From NCBI GenBank assembly GCA_022225965.2, contig JAKJXP020000020.1:248001-312000 (forward strand): a DNA stretch of 64,000 bases, in the 5' to 3' direction. Positions within the stretch are counted from its first letter, which is position 1; each line of letters begins with the position of its first letter. This document shows, in pieces, positions 32,345 through 43,716 of this stretch. The notes beneath the pieces are model-generated. The model saw only the letters and a list, made by a program, of their open reading frames with translations. It did no database searches and was not told where the DNA came from. The position numbers and the translations under genes were made by a program. The DNA is from Diatrype stigma (Eukaryota > Ascomycota > Sordariomycetes > Xylariales > Diatrypaceae).

Positions 32345-34802
32345 CCTTAAGTAAAAGCCCTTACTACCTATGTATATAAATATATAGGTATGTATGTATG
32401 TATGTACAATGCTACATCGCAAGTTCGCAAGTTCGCAAGCTCGAAGCTCCCGAATTCGCAACGCGATCAATCATCGTCAGGCAGGGCTTGGCCGCTGCAA
32501 ACGACTGGCCTTAAATGGAGACAAGTGGTAGCTATCGTGGCCACTGAAGGAGCGGGGCTAGCGAGACCCCCGAGCGCTATCTTTTAGAGGGCCCGAGGAA
32601 GCTTGTAGGCTGCTAACAGGCCCTAACTACAACGTACATACAGACGTCCATGGTACGTACAATATATGTACGTACAATACCTTTAAGGGCTGTAATAAGC
32701 GTGGGCTTAAGGGTGTAGACTCGTAGATTCCCGGATAAAGCCCCTCAAGGCCCCCTCTCTCTAACTACTACCAGGTAGTTACCGATTACCTACTGGCAGA
32801 CTGGGTACTAGTAGCTCCCCACCGCTTCCATGGAACATCTTCCTATTGATCGTTCGCAGCGACCGGCGGTGGGTGAGGAGAACAAGAATAGGGTCTAAAG
32901 GATTTCATGAGGGTCAACAGGGTCAAGAGGCAGGGAAGTTCCGGGCTCCAGTCGTTCTAGACGATTCGTGTCTCCACGCTGCCGTTCGGTGCTGGCGGTG
33001 ATGTTCAGGAGGACTGGAGGAGCACGAGGAGACGACGGCGAGAGAGCAGGGGAGCAGAGCAACCCTCGGGCAACAGTTGTCGCAATACCCTGAATATTTC
33101 CCGATTGGCCATGATCATCACGCAAGGCAGGCACGATATGAACAGTTCATAAGGTCTGAGGGTGGTTTGAAGGTGAGCGAGCATGACACGCGACGGCGAT
33201 CTTCCCGCGACCCCTCATTTGGGTTTCGAGTGGGATGGCTTGGATGGGCAGATCAGGAATCGAAGAACCATCCAACTCGCATCCTGTGAAGGAGAAAAAA
33301 TTGTAAGAAGTCTGCTGATAAACCTGCCAAACACGGAAAAAGGCGATTGTCTAACCAACACATGCTACATCGTAACATCATAGACTATCATAGACTACAA
33401 GTAGTTAGGTGGTTTATCCATGGGACTGTAGGAGCGCAGTCGTGTACATCCATCCACACATCGCATCGCAGAGAGGGTGCGATGGATATATCGCCATTGG
33501 TACTGGTGTTGACACGCCGCGACGGGTAACAGGAACGTTACTACGAAGTATGCATCCATCATATGAGACCAGTGCAGAATGCAGATAGAGATGCGTGGTA
33601 ACTAGTTGATATATGCACCTGCAATATGTATATGTATATGTATATGTATAAGTATGTACTCAGGCGGGCCGATGTGGTATCAGGACGCATGAGTTGGGAT
33701 GACAGTGGAACCCTTCAAGCTGACGCTCGGAATCGAGCGAGTCCTGTGATCCATTGTAGCTGTGCTGTAATAAAGGACCATGAATTGCTTGTTCAGCGAG
33801 CGGAAATAGGAAATACAATGAGGGGAGTAGAAAGAGCAGCTATGCCCGCTTGAACAGGCCGCGGCTGGTAAATAGTGCATTGTGGCTTAATTCCGCCTGC
33901 AATGCAAGTCTTGATATTCTGGAGGCGACGACGTCTCATTCACAAAGTCACAATAAGTTACCACAGCATTTTTTAGGTCGTACCCATAATGTAGGCACGT
34001 ATAGGCACGAAGTAGTTATAGTCATATATCTACTACCCACCTACGAATCTGAACCTTCCTCCCCCCCTTCTACCCTTGAGTTCAGTCGATAATAACGTGG
34101 TCTATAAGCGTGTGTATGCGAGTAATAAGAACGGGAATCGCAGCATGGTTCTTCACAAGATTCAAGCACTATGACTAACAGAGCCAAGAGGACAGAAGCA
34201 GAAGAAGAAGAAAAAATTTCATCAAAATCGGAATATAGGTCAAAGGATCTGCATATCAGCACCACGCTGATCCAGGATACGATGCTCCGTATGTGCATAC
34301 CTAGCCCTGCTGTTTGCATCGCTGGCATGTGCCTGTCTGTGTCTGGCTGCAATTGCCGTGCTGCATCGTTCGCTGGGAGAAGAAAAATAACCCCAGCGCG
34401 AACAGGCCGGGTATCCGAAAACTCCATCCACCATCGTGGTTATTATGGATTGTTCTCCACGGGTCATGGCTATGCTAGTTAGGTATTAGTCACAAATCTC
34501 AATGTCCTATCACTCTGCCCGAGATGGAACCCGTTCGCCGTTGCTACGGCATCGGATATCGTGAAAAGGAGGAGCAATGAAGAGAAAAAGGGGAAGGCGG
34601 GTTTTGGTCTGCGGCTGCATGAATGGATGGATCAGAAACCCGCCCGCTAGCTAACCAGAAAGGAAGAAGAGGAAACAGACGAACCAATCAGCTCTAATCC
34701 GGGACTTCACGAGAACGCCGCGTGGCCGCCTATTTCTCTCTGCGATATAGGGGAATAACGGGACGGAAAATGACTCTTTCGATTACTGCTGTCCCTAACT
34801 AT
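32345..34802. other. Intergenic, 2.5 kb, no gene seen
   Basis: It contains a TATG run at about 32385-32405 and a TATATG run at 33624-33655. Frames near 33077-33383 and 34041-34482 lack recognisable protein features and have equal shadows on the other strand. Confidence 0.55.
33624..33655 (+). repeat. TATATG microsatellite
   Basis: The TATATG unit is repeated about five times. Confidence 0.85.
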
Positions 34803-37800
34803 TCAGACATGAGACCGGCCTCGGAACAGGCTCCCCTCGCCGCCGCTCCTCAGCTGGCTGACGTCGCCCTCGAGCCCAAAGCCGTAGCGGACCTCCCTAG
34901 CGTCCCAGAGCGCGCGCTCGGGGAACAAGCGGGCCGCGTCTCTCTCGCCGCCGCCGTCGTTGGGGGCCGGATCCATCGTGCTGTTACTATTATAATTATT
35001 ACTACCACTACTACTATGATTCATCACGCCCAGCGCGTTGACGCTCGTCGATGACGATGATGAGAATCCTGCTCCGCCCCCGCCTCCGCCGTGCACGAGC
35101 CCGTAGCCGACCTTGAGGTTCTTGACGTCGGGCGGGAGATCCGCCCCTGCCGGATCCCTCCTCAGGTGGCCATTGCCGTTGTCGGACCCCGCGCCTCCCC
35201 ACCCGACCTTCTCGAGCGCGGGCCCGCGCGTCGCCGCCACGATACTCGAGAAGCGCGTGTCGCGCAGGCGACAGCTGCTGCCACCACCACCACCACCACC
35301 GCTATCGTCGTTCTCCCGGACGGCGCGCGCGCCCGACGCGACGCACAGGGCCGTGACCAGCACCGCGACGCCGTAGACGGCCCAGAGCGTGCTGGCGTGG
35401 TACCGGTAGCGGTTCTGCACCCGGGAGCGCTCGCACGGGTACCATGTATCCCTGCCGACATCGTCGCTATTGCTATTGCCACTGCCACTGCCACCGCTGT
35501 CGCCATCATCGGCCGGCGCAGGGGTCACGGCAACGACGCCGCTGGGCCCGGCGTCGGGCCGCGCCGCCCACACGACGGCCAGGAACTGCGGGTCCGACAG
35601 CATGGAGAGCACGATGTCCTCGGCGAGCGACTGCACGCGGCGCATCAGGTCGGGGAAGGGGAACCACTCGTGGCGACGGTCGAGCAGCTTCGTCTGCATG
35701 GCCTTGGTCACCGCGATGGGCAGTCCGACGTCGCCCGAGTCGACCGTGCCGTTGACGAAGTAGCGCGCCATGGCGCCGATGGAGTGGAACGCCGCCACGC
35801 GCCGGTAGTGCCGCTTGTCGCTGTCGGCGCCGTCCGTGTCCGATTCCGTGCCCGGGTACACGTAGTTCTCCTCCGGGTACGCCGTCGTGTTGTCGTAGGT
35901 GCCGTCGTTGGCATCCTCGCCCTGGAGCCACTGCGTGTCGACGACGGGGTATATGGGCCGGCGGTCGGTGATCGAGGTGGACTGCTGCCCGCCCGTGTGG
36001 TTGAACAGCACCGTGTACTCGGTCTCGTAGTTCTCGCACGCGAAGATCTTGGGCACGAAGGCGTCGGTCCATCCGGATCCTGGGTCGGTCCGGCTCGGTA
36101 TGCGGTCCGGGTCGGCTCGCACCGAATACCCTATCCACAGGATCGGCTCCGTTCGGAAGGCTCCCAGGTGCTCTGGAAACGGAGGGCCCACGACAGGCAT
36201 GCCACCGACCTCGACCTCTTTCATCTGCGCCACCGAGTAGTCTCCCCCGCCGGTGAACGCGTAGTAGCTATGGTTGCCCTCTGGCAACAGGAGCGTGGTG
36301 TTGAAATTCTTAGGCGGTTTGTGCCCCCTGAATGACCCTATCTTCGAGCCAATGCCGCTCGCCAATTCGGCGCACTTGTATCCCGGAGCCGTAAAGTTCA
36401 CCACGTACGTGCAATTCCAGCCCGGCCCGCATATGTCCGCCGTGGCCCCTGTCCGGCTCACTGGTTGCTTCCCGTATGCCGCCATCAGCGCGACCTGCTG
36501 GAACGGGTCGCTGTACCCAGTATAGTAATCGAACCAGCCCTCGGAAGTATTCGTCGCAGTTGTGCTGTTCCACAGAGAGACAGACAACCCGAATAGATTA
36601 TTAATTTTGGTTGGATTGCGCCAGTTCTCGCCCTCTTCCATGGCAAAGTTAAGTGTATGGACACCGGGACAGGTGGAGCTAATGACTTCCAGAGCAGGTT
36701 CTACACTCAACGTATTTCCGGTGAGGATAATTACAAGTGGTGCAAGCCTGTATGCGTTGGTTAGCGAACAGTCCGCTGGAGCAGCGGGCCGCCGGTGCGG
36801 TGCAAGCAGAGCAGAGCATAGACCTACCAGACCAGAATGGCCAATGCAATCGCGACTTTGGCCTGCTGATAGACCTCCAGATTCATCAGCGCAGACAGGT
36901 CCTCCGTAGCGGCAAAGAGCGAATCCAGAGCCGCGACACTGAGCATCTTGGACCGCACCGTCGTCCAGATCCTCTGTCGGTACGCCACAATCACGGCCGA
37001 CACCAGACAAGCCTTGGCCGCGAACGCGAACGCGGCCCCGTACCGGAGCATGGAAAGCTGGTCGTTGGCCGGCCTGTCGTCCAAGGTTTGGTAGAAGGTA
37101 TGATGCCCGACCGCGAAAGCGAAGCCGAGCAGGAATAGCACGTACATAATCCAGGCCGGCCGCCAGTAGAACCACCGCTTCCTGCTGCCCTGCAGCGCGG
37201 TCCAATATGACGGTGGCGCGCGCGGGCTCCTCCATGTCGTCGCGTTCGTGCTCGGCGTGTTCAGGAGGTTGGTGCGGGAATCGTCAGCACGGCCGTGTCC
37301 AAATCTTCCGAAGAGGGGGGAGAAGACGGAGCGCGAAGAGGACGGGCCGGGGGAGATATAGGAGGAGGCGTTATCCTCGAACTGGAACGGGGTGGGCCGC
37401 GACCGCGTAGTCACAGTCGACGCTGATGGCCAACGGCGCAACGTCGACGGCTTGGAATTCTGCTGCACCCAATTGTTCAGCTCGGAGCTCAAATTAGGCG
37501 AGGCCAAGTCGAGCGAAGATCGAAACCCCAGGTCGCCGCCGTCCGACCAAAGCTTCGGGCTTGGCGTAGGAGGGCTATGCGGCCCCGTGGCCCCCACGAC
37601 CGGCTCGGATCGTCGCGCGTTTTCCGGTACGGATGGTTCATGACGAGACAGTCCTATAGTAACTCCTTTAGTACCCCCTGTATGAGACCGAGACCCGATA
37701 GAGATATTATCACTCGTAGAGCGCCTGTGTGGGGTATCGGGTCTGGATGAGTTCAATGGCTTTCTTGTGATTGACTGAATTGACTGTTGGCTCTCCCGAC

Positions 37801-37843
37801 TCCGCAAGGGAGGCATATTAGTCCACTCTCTTTGTTCCGCCAT
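34803..37843 (-). CDS. Large fungal membrane protein with glycosylated ectodomain, unknown function
   Basis: Two exons, 36828-37843 and 34803-36747, with an 80-nt intron (GTAGGT donor, CTAAC branch, TACAG acceptor), giving 986 residues. The junction falls inside a membrane span (AIALAILVW-LAPLVIILTG). Residues 1-225 are Ser/Pro-rich and cytoplasmic-like. Spans lie near 230-249, 268-288 and 330-355. Residues about 360-785 form an extracellular domain with over ten sequons and the motifs CPGVHTLNF, GPGWNCTYVVNFTAPGYKC and MLSDPQFLAVVW. A last span at about 791-815 (LWAVYGVAVLVTALCVASG) precedes a Gly/Ser-rich tail with LPPDVKNLKVGYGLV. I recognise this as a widespread ascomycete family, sometimes labelled formylmethionine deformylase-like, a name nothing in the sequence supports. 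Function unknown. Confidence 0.8.
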
Positions 37844-40416
37844 TGGTTTCAAGTGTTGTTTGATGCATTGAATTCTGATTTAAACAATATATTGCGTGAA
37901 TCCTTGAGTCGAGAGCAAACAATCCGTTAGGAAGGGGGCATTGGAAATCGACTAGCTACTTAAGCAAGGCGAGGCCAATGACCAAAGACTCTTCTAGACC
38001 CGGCGGCTACAGCAGCTGTGATACGACAGTATAGCCAACTGCAGAAATCCAGCCCACTAATAGCTATATATGGCTTGCTTGCTTGCTTGCCAGCCATCCA
38101 GCCAGCCAGCCCGCCAGCCGAAGCATGACACAAGGCACAAGAGGGTGGGAGACAGGATAACACCAACATGTTAGTCAAGTGTTTAGCAACCGTCGACGAC
38201 TTGTCTGTACAACCCAAGTGGCTAGATTACCCGGTTTCGTGGACGCAAGAACGCTATCTACCCCTCTTCCATGCCCTCGCCGTGTAGCCATCCCCAGAAA
38301 ACACCGAAGGAAATCTCCGGCTGAACATTAGACCTACGTAATATTGATATTACCTAGCACTTTCTCCTTGCAGATAACAGAGCTGAGCAGCGTGGCAGCC
38401 AGCTCTTCCCCTCCAACTCCCAAGCTCCGCCGTGGCGTCCCCCTCTCCCCAGACTGATCACTGACCGGCCGATTGGCTCGACTTATTAGGTACTACATTA
38501 GTTGGTCCATACTCCGGCCATCTCGTCCCAGCCCTACGGGTTGCAGGGTTACATGTAGGCAGGCTCGATACATATTATTGAAGAGAGGCAGACCTACTTA
38601 GTTAGCCTTCATGATGATTCATGCCCATTTGCCTTTCTTGTCTTGCGTCGCACGATTACGGGTATCCCGTTTCCTGAATACGCAATACTGCCTGTCAAAT
38701 CATGATCTTTCACCACACAGGATGTGGCGAGAAGGTTTTCCGGAGGTCCTGTCTGGCTATTGCATGGCTATTGGAAGTGCTACGCAGATAGCTAGCAGAA
38801 CATATGCGCTTGATGTGCACTTTCTGATGTACTGAAGTAGGGCTTACGTTGGAGTGACGGGAGTAGGTAATAGGTCGAAGGGTTTTCCTATCGGAGGTGG
38901 CGCTCTTAGGCCCGCCGGTCTGGATGTCGAGGTCGAATTCGGGCCCTCCCTCAGATTGCGCATTGTTCTGACCAGAAGCAGAATTAGCTGTACGGGGGAC
39001 AGCATGATTCGATGATCCAATCTGAGGCGTCGTTTTATATAGCATGTGCGGACTGCATGCACTATGATGGATGGTGGGAGTGGTTTGTGGTGTGAGCTAG
39101 AAGCCGGAGTGACGTTTCCATACGTATGTTCGCATTGGATCAACCAGAGGAATTACTCGACTTCTAGATCTGGCTGCCAAATTTAGAATTCCCGGCTTCT
39201 CTTTTTATAGATCAAACCGTACCTGCGTTCCCACGAAAACAAACATCAGTCTATTATCTCACCGAGGCCCAGGCATCGAGGCCTTGCTGTTGCTATAATG
39301 CCTCCCAAGGTACTATAAGGTAGGTTATCCAGAGGTCTATCAGTTGATACCAACCAACCCCTTATCGCCGACATGTTCTGGCAAACCAGAACTATGCATT
39401 GTCGCGTGTTCCGCGTGTTAGCAGACACGAAACCTGAAGATGACGGAAGTCAGAGAACACAGCATGAGCACTGGGGTTTTTTTGTTATCCAAGCCCCCAG
39501 CCAGATATACGGAGACGATTCAACGTCGATTTAAGCTTTGATCGTGTGGAAAGGATATCGGAGTGGCCGACATAGCCTCATCCAGTTTCGCTGCTGGTAC
39601 AGTAAGGGTCGTCGAGATGTCTATTCGTATCGCCCGTCCGCCCTCGACTCCCCTTCCAACTACCTACATCCCACAGGGCCATGCTCAAGACTTCAGCCTA
39701 CCTTAGATAGGGGTAGAGTTACAATCATTTCAGGGATGAGTAGTAGATGTAATGTGAGTAGGCAATAGAGACTTCAACAAAGAGGGGAACAGGAAACGTA
39801 CACGAGCATGTATGAACAAAAGCAAGAAGATTGACAACATGCGAGATCTAACCGGCTAGGCTAGCTCTAGAGCTTTGGCAAGACAGGTTAACTAGACTTT
39901 CTGAACTGAGCGCTGACGGATTTCTATGTACGTTATGTTATATTCGCCCATACGCAGGAAGGTTTAGTCTAGTAAAGACATTTTCCCTTTCGTCCCTACG
40001 TACTTGCCTATCTACTTAGGTAGATATACAAGGCGACACCGTGGTTTTCAATACTCTGTTCACAATGGCCGAAGTCGTGGTTCGTCTAGCTCCAGTATGC
40101 TTTGTAGCAAATTACCTCTAGTTAGTTATTGCAGCTTTCGGCGTGCGAAAGCTCAAGTAACTATCGTGATCTGCCTGTATAGTGATGTTTTGGGGGGTAT
40201 CGTGGCAAAGGGGCGAGCTGTTATCCATGCTCCGCCGTAGGATAAGAGTGCCATAACGTGGCATACGATGACACGTAGGTAGGTGTTCGAGCGCGCGTAC
40301 GCTGCTGATCTACTCTGCGCAATGAGATCGATCGGTATATAGGCCCGGGCGCGAGGCTTGACTTCGCGCGATAGAGGCGGGTTTCTCATAGTTCCCCAAG
40401 AGAATCGACCGGGTGT
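37844..40416. other. Intergenic, 2.6 kb, no firm gene
   Basis: Upstream region of the 986-residue protein gene. It includes a TTGC/CAGC run at 38073-38120. A minus-strand frame from the ATG at 39045 (MLYKTTPQIGSSNHAV...) stays open about 66 codons to a possible GTAAGC donor near 38850; I could not find a second exon. Confidence 0.5.
38073..38120 (+). repeat. TTGC and CAGC tetranucleotide runs
   Basis: Adjacent runs of GCTT and CAGC units. Confidence 0.8.
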
Positions 40417-41460
40417 TCATCTCTGACGGATGTTCTTCGGCTTCCGCTTCTTGAAGACGACCGCAGGGACAGCGTCGGCGTTGGCGCCTGCCGCCGCTGT
40501 CCCCTCGCCTTCCGCTTTGACGGCGGGGGCCCTCTCTCCATCTCCCACGCCGGCGCCATCTGGTTTCCTAGCGATGTTCTGGAGGCCTTGGCCCTCTTCT
40601 CCCGACTCTTCCTTCTTGATCTTCGGCAGGCCTTCTACTTCTCTCTCGTTCTCCCCCTTCAACGCCGCCTCAGGCTCCTTATCATCCGGATCTGGTTTTA
40701 TTTTGCCCTCCTCTATCCCTTCTTCTTCCTTCTTAGGTTGCGGTAGTGGTGGCGCCATCGCCAGCGTCCCGCTCAGCAGCGCGTCGAGCTCGGCATCATC
40801 CTCGGGCGCCATCTGTTTCGTGTCGCGGCCCCAGCGGCGCGGCTTTTTGAACAAGCCCTTGATAGCGGCTTCCTCCTCGGCCACTGCATCGTCGTCCTCG
40901 CCTTTCGGCCTCTTCCTTACGCCCGTGGCTATTCCTGCCGCATTCTTCCCTCGTTCCTCATTTGCGGATCCTGCCTCGTTATTACCACCATCATCATCGT
41001 CGACGACGCGCGTATTCGTAACGGTCCACTCGCCTGCCATGGCCATCTCGCGCCTCAGCTCGGACGGTACCTCGATGCCGAGCTCGACGAGCTGCTCCCA
41101 TTGTTGCTGGCGCTGCTCTTTTGTGACAACCGCGATCGTATTAGGGTTCACATCCTTTTTCGCGTTTCCATCTTTCCGTATCTGCGGCGTTGCTGCACTC
41201 GAAGAAGGACCGGCGACATTATCACCAGCACTACCACTACTGCCGACAACACCGTTCAGCCGCTCGATCTCCCGCTTGGCTCGGTCCTTCTCGCGCAGCT
41301 CCTGCTCGTGGCCGCGGTGCAGGTCGCGCAAGAAACGCTTGAGTGCGCCCTGGTGCTTTCCGGTGGCCTCGTGGTTGGTTCGCTCGAGCTTCGTGTCGCG
41401 CACGTAGATGCCGCAGTGCTTGCACCAGTATTTGGGCGTCGACTTCCAGTATTCGGACAT
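40417..41460 (-). CDS. U1-type zinc-finger splicing factor, WBP4/FBP21-like
   Basis: Single exon, 347 residues, ATG at 41460. The N-terminus MSEYWKSTPKYWCKHC opens a matrin/U1-type C2H2 finger with Cys13, Cys16, His30 and His36 (C-x2-C-x13-H-x5-H), followed by a long basic helix (LKRFLRDLHRGHEQELREKDRAK). WBP4/FBP21 proteins start almost identically and act in the spliceosome at activation. The human protein also has two WW domains; I see none here. The rest is charged and low complexity, rich in Lys/Glu, with GLFKKPRRWGRDTKQ and a basic C-terminus FKKRKPKNIRQR that could be a nuclear signal. A nuclear splicing role is inferred from the N-terminal module alone. Confidence 0.85.
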   Translation of the reverse strand: MSEYWKSTPKYWCKHCGIYVRDTKLERTNHEATGKHQGALKRFLRDLHRGHEQELREKDRAKREIERLNGVVGSSGSAGDNVAGPSSSAATPQIRKDGNAKKDVNPNTIAVVTKEQRQQQWEQLVELGIEVPSELRREMAMAGEWTVTNTRVVDDDDGGNNEAGSANEERGKNAAGIATGVRKRPKGEDDDAVAEEEAAIKGLFKKPRRWGRDTKQMAPEDDAELDALLSGTLAMAPPLPQPKKEEEGIEEGKIKPDPDDKEPEAALKGENEREVEGLPKIKKEESGEEGQGLQNIARKPDGAGVGDGERAPAVKAEGEGTAAAGANADAVPAVVFKKRKPKNIRQR

Positions 41461-42549
41461 CGCGGCTGGGCTTGGTTGACTGAGGGAGGGGGGCTTGTTT
41501 TTTCGTCGTGCTTTGCGCAGGTAGAGAATGGAGTGAACTTTGTGTTGATGTCGATGCCGTTGTCGTTGCCCTCATGCACACCTGCAGGTAAGTTGTAGGT
41601 AAGCAAGGGCAGTTAGTTAGGGGATGGTTGCGCTGATGACATCTGACATCGCAAGCTACAGGGGATTCGGCAAGCCTGGTTAGGGGAGAGGCGTCTGGGA
41701 CCTGGAGCTCGTTCAAAAGTGTGGCTGGACAAACGCCTGAGCTTCAGCCTCCAGCAGGGAAGGTAACCTTGGAACTGCACTAAATGCTGCTCCACTAAAT
41801 TAGGTATGGCCGGCGCATCGGCATATCGGCACTTATTGCTTCGTAGCTCCGATCTGATCGTATAATTTCTGGGCCCGGCTCTCCCCCTTTTAAACTCGGA
41901 GGCTCAGAGCTTATTCAACTTCGTGACCGTCTGACACATTCTATCGACACTTATAAGTCTTTGTGGTAGTCGGTCCACTGTCAGACATTGGTTTGCATCG
42001 GTCTACCGTATACCAAGCTGATCTTGTCAACCATCGGCATACTTGACATTCACACTGCAAACACTGCAGGAACATATTCCATGGTTAGGATAACCAGGGG
42101 TCGATCCTGTCTTCCGTATCGATATCAATGTCTGTCAGCATCAGCATCAGCATCAGCATCACATTACATAAGTACGCCTTGACTTAGACATGGAACGAAA
42201 AGCAACACAATTTGGGCGTCCAAAAGTTCATATTCATTTTTCGGTGCCTGACAATACGCCTATATGCATTATACCCCTTTCCGTCCGAGCTGTTCAGAGA
42301 TAGATGCTTTGCCATCATCGATAGCTCCGAGGGAGGTGTGAGTTAACTATCTAGTAGCTCCATCCACAGAACAACTGCAACATTAAGCCCTAGCCTAGCG
42401 TACCTTTCATCTCTCATCATCCACATCAACATGAACTCTTCGCAACTCGTCTCTCATCTTCCGAATTTTCCCAGTCCAATGTTTCCGTGATTATATTAAT
42501 TAGTGCAAAATTATCGATGACTCAAGGGCGCATCGCAAAGAGATGTAGA
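41461..42549. other. Intergenic between a divergent-free pair of minus-strand genes
   Basis: No gene seen. An AGCATC hexamer run lies at about 42136-42160. Confidence 0.55.
42136..42160 (+). repeat. AGCATC microsatellite x4
   Basis: Four consecutive AGCATC units. Confidence 0.85.
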
Positions 42550-43716
42550 TTACAAGCAAACAAATGCAATCATGAAACCCATGGCCAGTGCGCCAACCGA
42601 TCCCGCCGTGATACGTGAAGATCCGCTGGCAGGTGGTGCCGATGTCTCGACAGGAGGGGCCGTCTCACTAGGGGAGCTAGGAACTTCGCTTTCCGAAGTG
42701 GGAGTCTCGCTCTCGCTCGTGCTAGGGCTGCTGGAGACTGGGACGGACGACTCGCTCGTGGGAGCGGCGGTAGTCGGAGGTGCGACGGTAGTCGGGGGAG
42801 CGACGGTTGGGGTCTCAGAAGGTGCCTCGGTGGTGGGCGCCGGGGGTGGCGGGGAAGCTGGCGCAGTCGGCGCAGGGGGCAGCACAGTCGGAGGGGGCGG
42901 ATTGATAATCTGACCGTCCGAGGACTGGCTGATGGGGATGTACGAGGTGGTCGGGTAGGAAGTGATGGATGCGCAAGGCGTGCTGTGGACCTGAACTTGA
43001 CCATCTCCGATCTGGCAGATGGGGATGTCGACCGAGGTCGTGATGACCTGGGGCTGTCCGTCACTCAGAGCTGTGATGATGGTTGTCTCAACGACGCTAG
43101 TAGCGATGATCTGACCGTCACCAATGTCCGAGATGACAGCGTCCTCTCCACCGCAGGGGATCGCAACAATGGAAACGGGTTCGCACTGCTCGGCCCAGTC
43201 ACGGTCGTACAGGTTGTAGAAGTCACCCGAGAGACACTGGTAGAAGGTCGTCGTTTCGCCCAGAGCCAAGGTGCTATCCTCGCAGAGGGAGAAGCCGCTG
43301 GTGAAGAGGGCACCAGCCTGGGGCGGACCGTCGAACTGGAACTGGTAGTTGGATGCAATATATCCAGTCCGGTCTTGCGAATCGATGACGGATCCATCAG
43401 CCAAACTAACAACGAGGATGCCGTTCTTTCCGCATTCGGCTCGCTTCTATACCGACTGTCAGTCAAATACTATCCTCAATGCCGATCCGTGCGGCCCATG
43501 CCACTAAGCCTGCCACATCACACGCATGGTACGTACCTCGATGTTCACACTTCTCTTTTCCTTGGCCTGGGTGACGGTGATCTCGAAGTTTCCATCGAAG
43601 CTGCCGGTACATCCTGCGGGAGCACTGCCGGTCGGTGTCAACTTGTCAGTGACGCCTTGTGGTGCTGCGAAGGCAACACCGAGGAGGGCCGAAGCCAGAG
43701 CGAACGTGAACCGCAT
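42550..43716 (-). CDS. PIR-type, GPI-anchored cell wall protein
   Basis: Two exons, 43537-43716 and 42550-43446, with a 90-nt intron (donor GTACGT, acceptor TATAG), giving 358 residues. A signal peptide (MRFTFALASALLGVAFAAPQ) is followed by a KR processing site (KEKRSVNIEKR) and a Cys-containing domain (ECGKNGILVVSLADG...FSLCEDS...YQCLSGDFYNLYD...CEPVSIVAIPCGG) like the conserved PIR C-terminal domain, placed here before the repeats. Four degenerate PIR units follow (DIGDGQIIATS, LSDGQPQVITTS, QIGDGQVQVHST, QSSDGQIINPP), then a Pro/Thr/Ser stalk for O-mannosylation, and a C-terminal hydrophobic tail after SGSS typical of GPI attachment. Having both PIR units (alkali-labile linkage) and a GPI signal suggests two modes of wall attachment. 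Confidence 0.88.

Noticed and set aside
38844..39045. Minus-strand frame MLYKTTPQIGSSNHAV... ending at a possible GTAAGC donor
   Set aside because: It has an ATG and protein-like composition, but no matching second exon or known family. It is too weak for a gene call.
40430..41407. 325-codon plus-strand frame opposite the WBP4-like gene
   Set aside because: An antisense shadow made by Glu/Lys-rich codons on the other strand; its Ser/Phe/Pro composition is typical of such shadows.
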